Positions 10,245-21,154 are shown, counted from the stretch's first letter. The stretch is DNA of 64,000 nt from Catenaria anguillulae PL171 (GCA_002102555.1 MCFL01000007.1:1-64000); one strand, 5' to 3'. The notes: generated from the sequence alone by a model not told the origin. Numbers and translations: made by a program.

Positions 10245-12100
10245 ATGACCCAAAAGACTGGTCCGTTCGTCAACATTCTCCATGACCCGACCATCGTATC
10301 AGGCTGACCAGAACCCGCTTGACCTGATCATCAGCTCTGCTTTCCGTATCCGACAAGGCCGGCCTCATTGACCTCGCCACGGCGCTCCACTCGCTCAACA
10401 TCCGCCTGATCGCCTCCGGTGGCACCGCCACCAAGCTGCGTGATGCTGGCTTGCCCGTGGCCGACGTGGCCGACTTGACAAAAGCCCCCGAAATGCTGGG
10501 CGGCCGTGTCAAGACCCTGCACCCGGTGGTGCACGGTGGCATTCTTGCGCGCAATATCCCCTCGGACTTGGCCGATCTCGAGCAGCGCCAAATCGACATG
10601 ATCGACATTGTCGTGTGCAACCTGTACCCGTTTGAGCAGACCGTTGCCAAGCCCGATGTGACGATTGCCCAGGCCGTTGAGGAGGTGGACATTGGCGGCG
10701 TGACGCTACTGCGTGCGGCCGCAAAGAACCACGCGCGCGTGTCGATTGTGTGCGATCCCAAGGATTACCCGCGATTGGTCAGCGAGTTGCAGGCGTCAGG
10801 GAATGCCACCGTTACAGACGCCACAAAACAGTACTTGGCGCTCAAGGCATTCAACCACACGGCTGCCTACGACACGGCCATTTCAAACTACTTCCGCCAG
10901 CAATACTCTTCCGGAACTGCTCAGCTCACGCTGCGGTACGGCATGAACCCGCACCAAAAGCCCGCACAAGTGTTCACCACGTCGGATGCGCTTCCCTTCA
11001 AGGTGCTCAACGGCTCGCCCGGATACATCAACTTGCTTGACGCGCTCAATGCATGGCCCCTCGTCAAGGACTTGCAGGCTGCGACTGGCCTTCCCGCCGC
11101 CGCCTCGTTCAAGCACGTGAGTCCTGCCGGTGCCGCCGTGGCCGTGCCGCTTTCCCAAGAAGAAGCCCAGGTGTGCATGGTCGATGACTTGCTCGCCTCG
11201 CTGACACCCATGGCCACGGCGTACGCGCGCGCTCGCGGTGCTGACCGCATGTCCTCGTTTGGCGACTTTGTGGCGCTTTCGGGCGAATGTGACGAGATCA
11301 CAGCCAAGATTTTGTCGCGCGAAGTGTCGGATGGCGTCATTGCTGCGTCCTACTCGCCCGCTGCACTCGACATTCTCAAGGCCAAGAAGGGCGGCAAGTA
11401 CTGTGTGTTGCAAATGGACCCCAACTATGAGCCCGCACCCGTCGAGACGCGCCAAGTGTACGGTTTGCACCTGCAACAGCAGCGCAACAATGTGGCCATC
11501 ACCAAGGCTTTGTTTTCCAACCTCGTGTCGGCCAACAAGGACCTGACGGATGCCGCGACCCGCGATTTGCTCGTGGCCACCATCACGCTCAAGTACACCC
11601 AGTCCAACTCAGTGTGCTTTGCCAAGAACGGCATGGTCGTTGGCGTGGGTGCCGGGCAGCAATCGCGCGTGCATTGCACACGGTTGGCCGCCGACAAGGC
11701 CGACAACTGGTGGCTGCGCCACCATCCGCGCGTGCTCGGCATGCACTTCAAGAAGGGCACCAAGCGCGCAGACAAGTCCAACGCCATTGACTTGTATGTC
11801 ACATCACAGATTGGTGAGCACGGGTCGGCCAGTCGCGCCCAGTACGAGGCCGTGTTTGAGACGGTGCCCGTCGAGTTGACCAGGGACGACAAGCGCGAGT
11901 GGCTGAAGAAGCAGGCGGGCGTCGCATTGGCGTCGGATGCGTTCTTCCCGTTCCCGGACTCGTTGTACCGTGCCGTCGAGTCGGGCGTCAAGTATGTGGC
12001 TGCACCCAGTGGATCCGTGTCGGATGAGTTGGTTGTCAAGACGGCCGACGAGTATGGTATGGTGTATGCCTTTACCACGTTGCGTTTGTTCCACCATTAA
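10245..12100 (+). CDS. ADE17: Bifunctional AICAR transformylase / IMP cyclohydrolase (ATIC; yeast ADE16/ADE17)
   Basis: Catalyses the last two steps of purine synthesis: formylation of AICAR by 10-formyl-tetrahydrofolate, then ring closure to IMP. A tiny first exon (10245-10260, encoding MTQKT and one base) joins across a 74-bp intron with donor GTCCGT (10261-10334) to exon 2 (10335-12100), restoring the N-terminus [15 protein letters not shown]. The spliced length of 593 aa matches human (592) and yeast (591) enzymes. The N-terminal cyclohydrolase shows the MGS-like [13 protein letters not shown] and GGRVKTLHP; the transformylase domain shows the catalytic-loop KHVSPAGAA, then [12 protein letters not shown] and [12 protein letters not shown]. 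The donor GTCCGT is unusual, but phase, length and protein alignment all require it. Divergent to the hypothetical gene at 9107. Confidence 0.95.
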
Positions 12101-12454
12101 GATGTTTCTTTGTGTTGCTCGCAACGGAGTGGTGTGAATTTGTGTCTGCAATCAATGTAAATAAGGATCCTGGCTTCCTGTCTTTGTTGGCACACCAAGT
12201 GGAATTGCCCGTCAATTGTCGGTGTGGGCCAAAATGGCAGTGATCTTGACCGAGCTTCCTTTTCCGCCAGCACCTTTTGTTCCGCCAATCGTCCAAGTCA
12301 ATACTGTATGTGTATCCAAAGCCAATGAGTCGTGAAAGAAACGCCACAAGCATGGTCAGTGAAAGTGAAGTGTCAAAAAGAAGTGCAATCCCATTCTTGA
12401 CCCACACAACAAGTCGCACTTATCGCCCAATCGTGGAATTGAAAATACTTGAGT

Positions 12455-13861
12455 TTACCGGTTATGCGGGACCACCACCGACACTGGCCTCGTGGCCGTA
12501 TTGCCCGCCTCATCCGGGCACTCGAGCGTCATGCTGTACGTGCGGCCACTGCCTTGTCCTTGCCGCTCAGCCCGCAAAAGCACACGTGTCCCATCTACAA
12601 TCTGAATATCGCCCGTCGTGTTGCCGTCACCACGTGCATCGTCGGGCTCGGACGATGTGGGGTTCTTGAGTGCACACAAGGTCTTGTTGGCCGCACAGTT
12701 GTCGACCACATCATACGAGAAGGTGACAAGAGTCATCTTGTGGTTGGGCGGCCACAGTGCCTTGGGATCTTGCGCAAAGTTGGCAATGGTCGGCTTGGTT
12801 TCATCCGTCACGGTGACGGGGAACGTGCAGTTACCCGTAGCAGTTCCGAGCGTGGCAGTTACCGTCACCGTCGTGGTGCCGACCGGGAAAGTCATCGATT
12901 CTGGCACAAATGAGAGCGTGGCCCCATCTTCGGTTGTCACCAGTGAAGTCAAGTCGAGCCCTTTGACACCGCAATAGTTGGCATCGGCAACAGCTCGATG
13001 GACCGCTGGGCATGTCACATTGACTGTCCTCTTTGGTTCAATCTTGCACTGCGCAGAGCACCCGTCCTCATTGGCCGTGTTGCCATCGTCGCACTCTTCG
13101 CCTGGATCCACCCTTCCGTTCCCACACGCCACAGGAACCAATGTCCTGCCACGCGCAAGAATGTACGGAATTCCGCTAGATCCGTCTGGGAACGACATGG
13201 CGCCAGGTCCCGTTGCGCCCGCAGCAATCGCCAGCGGTAAAAACCCGCTTGGGATCCCATCAAATGCATTGTGCACCGAGCATCCCCACCCAGACAAGTA
13301 GGCGCTCGTCACGCCCGCAAGCGCCGGATGATCAGCCACCTTGAGCACATTGTTGAAGCACCCAACGCCAACGGCCGTAAACTCGCCAACACCCGCCAGA
13401 AACTCGACGCGCGTGGCGGGTGGGGTCCCGTGGTAGTAGCATGACAGCGACGCGTACAAGCCCGTGGTACCCGGCTCGTCGGTCGCAAACTTGATTGCGC
13501 CGCGCGGCAGCAAGGGCTTGCTGTGCAAAACCGGGTCCGTGCCGTCAATCAGCACGTTGCCCGTGATGGCGGGACCCCACACGGCCGCGTTGGCTTGTGC
13601 GGCAGCAACGGCGCCCCGGCCACCACACGATGGGTCGCCGAGGACAATGGCCGCGTAGGACTTGAAGTCGTCCGTCGTCAGGCCTGCCCAGGTTGCTGGT
13701 GATACGACCACGGGCGTGTGGCCGGCGGCAATCACGGCTTGTGCTTCGACAGAGCTGGCGCCGCCAGTCACAGTGGTGCCGAGGATGAGCACGTTGCCTG
13801 CGTGGCAAGTTGTCGCAAGCGAGAGGGCGGACAGCGTGAGCAAGAGCGCGAGAAACGGCAT
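12455..13861 (-). CDS. Secreted protein with DUF4215 cysteine repeat and HYR-like domain
   Basis: From ATG 13861 the protein starts with a clear signal peptide (MPFLALLLTLSALSLATTCHA). An in-frame ATG 13 codons upstream would bury that signal, so I chose the inner one (467 aa). Residues about 22-255 form a Gly/Ala-rich domain resembling a flavodoxin or glutamine-amidotransferase-like fold (GNVLILGTTVTGGASSVEA). Next is one DUF4215 unit (CGNGRVDPGEECDDGN then DGCSAQC), which often binds calcium in secreted bacterial and protist proteins. The C-terminal half is HYR-like, with CPAVHRAV, FPVGTTTVTVTAT and FPVTVTDETKP. Extracellular or wall-associated role is inferred. The domain mix is commonest in bacteria such as myxobacteria, so transfer is possible. 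No intron found. Convergent with ATIC; 12101-12454 between them holds no further gene. Confidence 0.7.
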   Translation of the reverse strand: MPFLALLLTLSALSLATTCHAGNVLILGTTVTGGASSVEAQAVIAAGHTPVVVSPATWAGLTTDDFKSYAAIVLGDPSCGGRGAVAAAQANAAVWGPAITGNVLIDGTDPVLHSKPLLPRGAIKFATDEPGTTGLYASLSCYYHGTPPATRVEFLAGVGEFTAVGVGCFNNVLKVADHPALAGVTSAYLSGWGCSVHNAFDGIPSGFLPLAIAAGATGPGAMSFPDGSSGIPYILARGRTLVPVACGNGRVDPGEECDDGNTANEDGCSAQCKIEPKRTVNVTCPAVHRAVADANYCGVKGLDLTSLVTTEDGATLSFVPESMTFPVGTTTVTVTATLGTATGNCTFPVTVTDETKPTIANFAQDPKALWPPNHKMTLVTFSYDVVDNCAANKTLCALKNPTSSEPDDARGDGNTTGDIQIVDGTRVLLRAERQGQGSGRTYSMTLECPDEAGNTATRPVSVVVPHNR

Positions 13862-14963
13862 CGTGCGTCGGTCTTGGAGGTATTTATTGGTCTTGTTCAA
13901 AGTCTTGCGTTCTGTCGATCAGAGTCAGAACGCGGGGAATGATCAAAACAAGGTGTTGGCATGGCCGTGAAAGAAAGAAGGGTCTTTACCTAAGTAACCA
14001 AGTCTGTGGGCAGGAGTAGATCAAGACACCAAGTTATTGACGGAACAGTGGCGAGGGAAGCGGCGTGGGTATGGCAAGGGTATGGTGAGGGCGCACCGGA
14101 TATTTCGTTGACGAGCCGGGGCGCCGTTAGAATTTGTTGTCCGGCTAGTATTGACATTGGAAGTTTACCCTCGCTTTCCTCGGTAGGAATGCCGTTTTGG
14201 TGGTCGCGCCACATGTTCCCACGCTCCTCAGCTTCAGCTGAGAGTGAGCGCTGCTTGCCGTTTGCATTCATTAAATGTATAATCCTACCCGCCCGGTTCC
14301 GAGCGGACTGGGGGGAGTCGCTCTCGGCGTTTCAGGGGCTTGAGCCACAGTCTGAGGTATTTTGTTGGCGGTTGCCAAGTCAAGACTGTCCCTTGCCAGT
14401 GATTGGCTAGCTGGTGAGTATATGCTCATTGTTGTTGCTGGAAATGTTAGGTCCTGAGTTATGATGGTCAAAAACATTGACGGTGCTCGGCGGCAGCGTC
14501 ACTCTGCTTGCTGGCTCGCTGCCCATCATGCAGGTTGGAAGCTCGGCGCTTGGTGCATACATGTCCCCGGCGACGAAGCAAGAGCGTTTGTTTTATTGAC
14601 AAAGGTGAGCGTGGAAGAAGGATTGGCGGTGATACGAGCACGATGGCGTGGGGAAGAAGGGAAAAGAAACATAGCGGTGACAACCAGTAGAAAACAGCAA
14701 CGCCCACGGGCGGTTTGCACGAATGGCGGAAAGCAAGAAACAACTTGACAGATGACAGGCAAAACCGAACGCAGAAAGGAATCGAAAAAGAAAACAGCGA
14801 CGTGGCAGAAAAGGGCCGAGGGGCACAAGAAAGGGTGATGGTACAAAGGAAGACACAAAGCGAAACGAGAGGCCAACGGAGACACGGGCATGTGTGCATG
14901 TGGGAAGCCCAAAGACGAGCAAGGTCCGAGCGCGTGGAAGTGCGAAGAGGTTGGTAAAATCGA
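13862..14963. other. Intergenic region upstream of the secreted-protein gene and downstream of the GATA gene
   Basis: No gene supported in 1.1 kb. Minus-strand open frames at 14468-15048 overlap in different frames and have Phe/Ser/Cys-rich, intergenic-like translations; they probably lie in the 3' untranslated region of the GATA factor. Two open minus-strand frames at 13990-14477 show no domain. Confidence 0.4.
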
Positions 14964-17186
14964 TCACATCATCTGGTGACACTGCCTGCAAACAGGATCG
15001 TTCCCAACCGCCTCCGACTTTGTTGGAATGTAGTTGCAATGGCGGCAATGAATCTTGCCATTCCGGCTACACAATACAAGAAACGCCAAGTCAGTCGCTG
15101 GTCCAGATCCCAAGTGCATCTTGCTCCATTCAACGTACTTGTACCGCAACCCACACTGGTTGCACAAGGTGATATGATCCCTCCAGCCCGTCCGCCACGT
15201 GCTCTGCGCCGATTTTGTTGTCCCGCAACTCCCGCACGTCTTTCTTGGACCCGGCGGCAACCCATCGTCCATCAACCCATCTGCACCTGCCGCCGCACTG
15301 TTGCTACTGCCAGCGGCTTGGCGATGCTGCAATGACGTGGTACGCTTTCTCGGCGCTTTCCCACCAGCACCCGCAGCAGCGCCACCAAGACGCGGCGACG
15401 ATGCAGGCGAGGCAGACGCCGACCGGCCAGTGGCCGCCGCCCCGCCAACAAATGCCGGGTGATGCGCGTGCGGATACGGGTACGTCGAAATGCCGGCGGC
15501 GTCTGGGTGATACGTGTGCTGCGGGTGCGGGAGAGCGGGCTTTGGCCGCTTGGGCGACGACGCAGCCGCTGGGTGCGGGTGATGGGGCCGCTGAGGCGCG
15601 CGCGACGCTGGTTGCTGCTGCGGATGCGCGTGGATTGGCATGTCAAGCCCGGCGGGCGAGCGCGCGCGACGATTGGTTTGCGAGTTGCGGCGCGTCCGGC
15701 TGTCGCTCAAGTTGGGCGATGCTGCAGTGCCAGTCAAGTCATCGAGGCGGGCGTGAGTAAAGCCGGGTGAGGCCGAGCCCGCACGCGGCGAGGTCTGCGT
15801 GCCAGTCACGAGACGCCGGGTCGGGGACACTGACCGAGCGGGTTGGTGGGGAGGCGGTGAGGCTGAAGCGAATCGGCCAATGGTACCGGGAACATGAGAG
15901 CCAGGCGCGTTGTAGTGCTGTTGCGCAGGATGTGCTGGCGGATACTCGATGGGACCAGATGAATAAGGAGGCTGCGAATCAATCAGCAATGGGGAACCTT
16001 CGCGGGATGCATCAATCGACATGGATCCGCTTGGCGTCGACGCTGCCGACTGGGTCATGTCGGACGACGAGTGCGAATGTTGGACAAAGCGCGCGCGGCT
16101 CGCTGATGGATGCTGGTGGTGCTCGAGTTGCTGTTTTTGCATCTGCTGAGTGTGATGCTGCTGGTACGAAAATTGGACATGTGGTTGGGACACTGACCGG
16201 TCGCGACCGCGTGACGGGAACGAGTAGTCCTGTTGTTGACTCTGCAACGACAAGTTCTGCTGCTGCTGGAACGAAGGCGGTGGTGTCGATGCACGCAGCA
16301 ATGGCGACGGAATGCGAGGGGACGCGGCACGGCCACTGCCCAGGCGTGGGGACGACTTGGATCCAGAGCCGGGCATATTTCCAAAGCCGCCAGATCCAAT
16401 GGCAGATGGTCCGCAAGCAGCAAGCGCAGCCATGGCGGCAGCTGCTGAATGAATCGGCGGCGACCCTGTCGAGAACCGGCGCGAGAAATTGTTATCATTT
16501 CCAACGTGGCTAAATCCGAGCGCCGACGTTCCGATCGCGGGTCCGCCAGGTGCAGACGCAACGAGTGATGGACTTGCAGACCCAGAGCCCAAGGATCGAA
16601 GCATGGGTCTCGGGGATGGAGATGAAGACGACATGCGCAAGTGATTCGAGTGGCCAAGTTTCGGGGAAAGCGAGGGCTGCGCCGTTTCGAATGGGATTTG
16701 GAAAACAACCCCGGGCGGGCCAATGTTTGGATGAGCCGGAGATGGAGCGCGTGTTGGAATCGATTTGCGGCGTGTTCTCTTTGGTGTCAGAGCAGGGTCA
16801 CCGTACGATCCGGGCGGGAGCATGTTGGCGTGGCCACCACTTTGGCTTGTAGAAGACTCGTATCCGGACGCGGATCCGCCAGAAAGCGGAGGGGAAGTCG
16901 GAGGAGGACTGAGTGAGGCCGATGGCTCAGCCTTGATCCGTGACTCCAAGCTGCCAGGTGCTGGAACCGATGATGGTGACATGATGTTGGGTGACGCTGG
17001 AGATCGCGGCGAGCGTGTAGCGTGGGAATTCGTCCCAGGTGAAGCGTCAGTGACAGATAGCGTGGGGACAGTGGCACTGATGGCTTGGATGGGCATGTGC
17101 GGCGCAGGCGAGTGGCCACCCGAAGACGGCGAAGGCGCAGACAACGCCATATGCGGTGAGAAATGCGTCCGATATCCAGTTGGCAA
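14964..17186 (-). CDS. GATA-type zinc finger transcription factor
   Basis: A nuclear DNA-binding protein with about 640 residues of Ser/Pro/Gln/His-rich disordered sequence before a C-terminal zinc domain. The finger reads CGSC-x20-CNQC followed by GLRY, a long-loop GATA finger as in fungal WC-2/plant-type factors. A second Cys4 element (CRHC-x15-CRQC) ends the protein. Although the frame is open throughout, I infer an in-frame 72-bp intron at 15067-15138 (donor GTACGT, branch-like GACTGAC, acceptor TTGTGTAG). Splicing turns an odd linker into GLRYNRNGKIHCRHC, bringing the two Cys elements to normal spacing; the product is then 716 aa. Light, nitrogen or iron signalling roles are known for relatives, but no PAS domain is present to choose. 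The start at 17186 is the first ATG of the frame. Confidence 0.8.
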   Translation of the reverse strand: MPTGYRTHFSPHMALSAPSPSSGGHSPAPHMPIQAISATVPTLSVTDASPGTNSHATRSPRSPASPNIMSPSSVPAPGSLESRIKAEPSASLSPPPTSPPLSGGSASGYESSTSQSGGHANMLPPGSYGDPALTPKRTRRKSIPTRAPSPAHPNIGPPGVVFQIPFETAQPSLSPKLGHSNHLRMSSSSPSPRPMLRSLGSGSASPSLVASAPGGPAIGTSALGFSHVGNDNNFSRRFSTGSPPIHSAAAAMAALAACGPSAIGSGGFGNMPGSGSKSSPRLGSGRAASPRIPSPLLRASTPPPSFQQQQNLSLQSQQQDYSFPSRGRDRSVSQPHVQFSYQQHHTQQMQKQQLEHHQHPSASRARFVQHSHSSSDMTQSAASTPSGSMSIDASREGSPLLIDSQPPYSSGPIEYPPAHPAQQHYNAPGSHVPGTIGRFASASPPPHQPARSVSPTRRLVTGTQTSPRAGSASPGFTHARLDDLTGTAASPNLSDSRTRRNSQTNRRARSPAGLDMPIHAHPQQQPASRAPQRPHHPHPAAASSPKRPKPALPHPQHTYHPDAAGISTYPYPHAHHPAFVGGAAATGRSASASPASSPRLGGAAAGAGGKAPRKRTTSLQHRQAAGSSNSAAAGADGLMDDGLPPGPRKTCGSCGTTKSAQSTWRTGWRDHITLCNQCGLRYKYVEWSKMHLGSGPATDLAFLVLCSRNGKIHCRHCNYIPTKSEAVGNDPVCRQCHQMM

Positions 17187-18138
17187 ACCGATCTACTTGA
17201 GCGAGCCTGGCAGTGCGGAGGGTTTCGATCTTTGACCGAGTGGCGTTAGATGGTCAAGAGCTGGATCACTGGCCACAAGAGAGGATCAACAGCGAATGGC
17301 AGAGGCGGGATGGTATGGGGAAAGTCGAAGGCAACCCCCGCCAAGGATGGAGGTGCAGGTGGAAGATCTCTATTACGTTATGCCCGTGTGGCGCACTTTC
17401 ACTTTGGGTTGGGTGGCGACGCGGACTGGCGATGCCTGAGCGATGGCGACAAGGGCGGGCGCAGGGAAAGATTCCTCGATGGACGGCAATGAAACGACGG
17501 ATCGGGGCAGAGGATGGGCGCCAATACTTTGCATGAGCTGACGGTGACGATGGCTGCAGTGTCTGCAGTCGAGAAATGCGTGTATTCTCGCTAAACTAGA
17601 GCGAGAGACATGGAAACAAACAATATTCATACAATGGCAACGATCATGCACACCACACCGCACCTTCGGTCACGATCGAGCACTGGGCTCATCTCTCAGC
17701 CGAGCTTGAACAATGTATTTACAGATGAGAAATGCGGTCAGGAATATGGGCTCATCCTCCTTCGAATTCCTTTCACCATTTACCTATTAGGTGCGTATTG
17801 TCAAACAGACAATGAAGGTACAACATTTCATCGCTTTCTTTGCCTCCAATACCCACATTGAGCGGCTGGAACAGTGATCCGTTGATGCATCTTGGAGCGC
17901 TGGATTTGCTTTTCATGGACCATGAGCCACACCGTCAGCCAGCCGTGACGACGAGAGTCGATATCTTGGATCACGACCAAAGGCAGAGACCAACGAGCAC
18001 AAAAGAACAAAAGTGCACTGTACAATGACAAAGCAACCACAACACGTATGATACAACAACTTGAATGCGCATAAAGTAATCCAGAAAAGTAACATGGAAC
18101 TTGCTGTCCAAGGACCAATCACCTCCGCTAGCTATCGC
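17187..18138. other. Intergenic region
   Basis: No coding frame with plausible composition, no repeat and no RNA gene recognised. It holds the promoter of the GATA gene (right of 17186 on the minus strand) and the 3' end of the four-TM gene that stops at 18139. Confidence 0.4.
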
Positions 18139-18645
18139 TCACCCACCAATGTGCTTCTCAATGCAATCCCTCGCTTCTTGCCTCAAAACGCCAATGTACC
18201 GATACTGCGTATACAGCAAGACACTATTCACAACAAAGACGCCCAAGGCAACCGCATCCAACGCGCCCGTCCACTTTCCGAAATGGGTCGAAAGATACAA
18301 GAGCACAAACGTGGCAAACAGGGCCACATGGATCCAGACCGAGATGGTGTACCCGAGCGTGTATCTGCGCGCCGCGCATACGCTCGTGGTCAGGACAATG
18401 ATGGCGATGGCACCCAGGGCAAGGTATAGGGGAATAAATTGGGCACTGTAGCGCGGGTCCATGAAGAGCCCGAGCAGGATAATGAAGAGGAAGAGGATCG
18501 CCGTGTACAGGCCCAAGATGAAGAAGACGCTTGTGCGGAGGGCGACGCAGTGGCATCGGCGGTGGGGCGAACAGGATTGGGAGGAGACTGAGTGGTCGGC
18601 ATGGCTCTGGGCCTGATTTGGGCTACTGTTACCGTTGGGTGGCAT
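18139..18645 (-). CDS. Hypothetical four-helix membrane protein, 168 aa
   Basis: After a Ser/His/Cys-rich N-terminus of about 38 residues come four hydrophobic segments: SVFFILGLYTAILFLFIILL, IPLYLALGAIAIIVLTTSV, VWIHVALFATFVLLYLST and DAVALGVFVVNSVLLYTQY. The protein ends in a short charged tail (VLRQEARDCIEKH). The layout is that of a small tetraspan integral membrane protein, orientation unknown. I recognise no family; fungal MARVEL-like and other small tetraspan proteins look similar in hydropathy only. No signal peptide and no intron. A TATATATAC at about 18812-18820 lies 170 bp upstream and may be its TATA element. Confidence 0.6.
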   Translation of the reverse strand: MPPNGNSSPNQAQSHADHSVSSQSCSPHRRCHCVALRTSVFFILGLYTAILFLFIILLGLFMDPRYSAQFIPLYLALGAIAIIVLTTSVCAARRYTLGYTISVWIHVALFATFVLLYLSTHFGKWTGALDAVALGVFVVNSVLLYTQYRYIGVLRQEARDCIEKHIGG

Positions 18646-19306
18646 TCTCGCAGCCTGAAGACAGGGTTGGTTGATGGGTGGCGTTCTTGCGCTTGCGGGT
18701 TTGAGGGGATGAGCTACTTGGTGGGGTATTGGTATTGGTGTTGGTTGCGGCAGAAGGCCTCGGCGAAGCGGGTTGGCAAGGTTGCCGTTTCACTGGGTCA
18801 TGTCGTGGGTATGGTATATATACGTATACATTGTCTCGAGTGTGAATAATATTCAAATTGGTGTCAAGTACATATAGCGAACTGGCCAGAAGGTGAGAGA
18901 TGTTGTCGAGAGCAGTGCTGGAACAAACTATGGAAGGTGTGGAAGAAACTCAATCGGTGAGCAAAAGATACCGTCGATCCAAACGAGCGCAAAGTGCAGG
19001 GACGCGTCAACGTGACTCACAATACCGGTCACCCGCAAGAAAGGCAGCTGCGCCGCGCCAGCCAATGGGCGCGAGGCAGGGCGCGAGGGCCGCAAGGGCG
19101 ACGGCGCGGGTGGACTCGGGCCAGCTTGACCTGGAATGGAAAACCTTATGGGCGGGGATCATGTTGACGATGGAAACGGGGAGAGTATTTGTATAAAGAG
19201 CGACCTTAGCTCCCACACTCACTTGGACATTGGCTCAACATAGCTCGATGTCACTCCACAAGTCCACTTGCCTCTCGGCCTCGTTTAACTGCAAACCTCA
19301 ACCGCC
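18646..19306. other. Divergent intergenic promoter region
   Basis: Separates the four-TM gene (-) from the protoglobin gene (+). It contains TATATATAC at about 18812-18820 and TATAAAG at 19192-19198. No coding frame in it can be supported. Confidence 0.45.
19192..19198 (+). promoter_or_regulatory. TATA box for the protoglobin-domain gene
   Basis: TATAAAG lies 115 bp before the ATG at 19307, almost the same spacing as the TATA box of the gene at 4797. Flanks are GC-rich, so the motif stands out. Confidence 0.5.
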
Positions 19307-20752
19307 ATGCTTTCCACCGACTCCGCCGCCGAACCCACGGCCGCACCGCCTGCGTGCCCCTTCGCCGCCATGTCCAAGGGCATGACCCCAGAGGAGCTCC
19401 GCAAGGCTTATCCAGACCTTGCCCATCTTGCTGACACTTACCATGGCCCCGCCGCCGCGACACAAGAAGTTGCAGCGGCCGTTGCCGACTCGGGCTCGGC
19501 TCTCAACGATTCTGAAGCTACCACGGCCGATCCGATGACTGTAACTAGCTCCTCGGTGGACGATGAAGCACACGCATCATCCCCCTCCGACAACGACCAC
19601 GACAACCATGGCCATGATGACCGCCATTCCACAGTCAGCTCGATGCTTCCCGAAACACCACCCCCGAAAAAGACCCGGTTGCCGTCGCCCGTGCGCCAGC
19701 AGCTGCAAGAGCAAGAGCTGCAACGACGCGCATCACTCCAAAACCTCAAGCGCGCGTCGACCGGACCCCCGTCTCCGTCTGGCGGCGTTCACTTTGGCAA
19801 GGCCACCGTGATTCCCTCAGACAAATCAAAGACCCGGGCGTCTGGTGGCGGTGCAGGCATGAAGCACGTGGAGCGCACAAAGCTCTACACCGACATCAAC
19901 TACCGGTTTGCCTACTTGTCCGAGTTTATCGACTTTACAGACGAGGACAAGGCCGTCATTGTAGCGTCGGCGCCCATGTTGGCAGATCAGATTCCTGCCG
20001 TGGTCGAGGCCGTCTACGCGAAACTGCTCTCCTTTGACGTCGTTGCAGAGTCATTCTTGCATCGCATGACAAACTATTCGGGCGAGGTGATTCGGGACCT
20101 GTCGCAGTTGACCACCAATTCGTATGTCACCCAATTCTTTCTGTTTTCCGAGGGTTTCCAAACGGAGCTAACTCGACGTTTACATCATTTTCAGTGAGCA
20201 AATCAAGTTCCGCCAAGCCATGCTCAAAAAGTACCTTACGTGCCTAATGATTGGTGTGAACGACGGAACCACCTTGCTTCAATACATGGACTGGGTCGCA
20301 CTGGTACGCTCGCTTTCGCCAATGCCAATTGATTCCCAGTGCAATGTCTTCACTCACGTCACCATCGTGTCTCTCAACAGATCCACACCAAAAACAACTC
20401 AAAGCATTCGTCCATCAACGTCGAATACATCCACCTCAACGCCATGCTGTCGTTCCTCAACTCGGCCATGATTGACTGCATCTACGCGCTCAACCTGCCG
20501 CGCGACCGCGAGCGCAAGACGCTCAAGGCGTTTAGCAAACTCTTCTTTATTCAAAACGATCTTATGGCCCTCTATTACACGTCGGATGGGCTCGACATTC
20601 CCGATCACATGGCCAACAGGCACCATGTTGTCAAGACCGAGGCAGCAAAGGATCCCGTCGTGGCAAAGAAGAAGGCCTTGGAGTTGGTTGCGTCCGGAAC
20701 AGCAGCCGTGTGTGCGGGCGTGTTGCTTGGGTGGATGATGGCGAAAAAGTAG
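19307..20752 (+). CDS. Protoglobin/globin-sensor domain protein with C-terminal membrane tail anchor
   Basis: Exons 19307-20121, 20195-20303 and 20381-20752 (donors GTATGT and GTACGC) give 431 aa in phase. Residues 1-185 are acidic, Ser/Pro-rich and disordered. Residues about 190-395 are a protoglobin-type helical heme domain: LYTDINYRFAYLSEFIDF at its start, then the globin core FRQAMLKKYLTCLMIG, and SKHSSINVEYIHLNAMLSFL, where the His of SKHSS is the likely proximal heme ligand. The last 25 residues (ALELVASGTAAVCAGVLLGWMMAKK) form a single hydrophobic helix with a basic end, a classic tail anchor for ER or outer mitochondrial membrane. Bacterial relatives sense or bind O2, NO or CO, often fused to signalling outputs; none is present here. 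Function as a membrane-bound gas-binding or NO-handling protein is inference. Confidence 0.8.
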
Positions 20753-21154
20753 GTGCACATACCTCTGGCTGGTTTTGAAGACTTGTGTAGAACATGACAT
20801 GTTATTTACCCAAAGAGGGCACGAGGACGAGAGTGTCTGTCTGTTGCATTTTTGTGTCTTGCTTTCCCATTTTTCTATTTGTACACGTAGCCTTTACGTT
20901 CGATCTTCTGTTTGCATGCTCGCTGTGACAGCTCAAGAGACCGTGACACGGACGGTGCCTCGATGAATGATTACTGTTGCGAAAGGAAACTAGAGTCGGC
21001 CAGCGTCAAGCAAGACAAAAAAGACAGATCGTGTGCTAGCGAACACTTCAGATTCTATCATTCCCATCACCTTTACTATGTACAAAATACAAAAACAAGA
21101 CAAAGAAGGGCATAGCATGCCATCATCCAAACACATAACAACCAACCTTCACAC
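20753..21154. other. Convergent intergenic region
   Basis: Shared 3' flank of the protoglobin gene (+) and the C2-domain gene (-). A/T-rich for this window, with no credible gene. Confidence 0.4.

Noticed and set aside
14468-15048. Several overlapping minus-strand frames below the GATA gene
   Set aside because: Phe/Ser/Cys-rich, mutually overlapping in different frames, best explained as 3' untranslated sequence.
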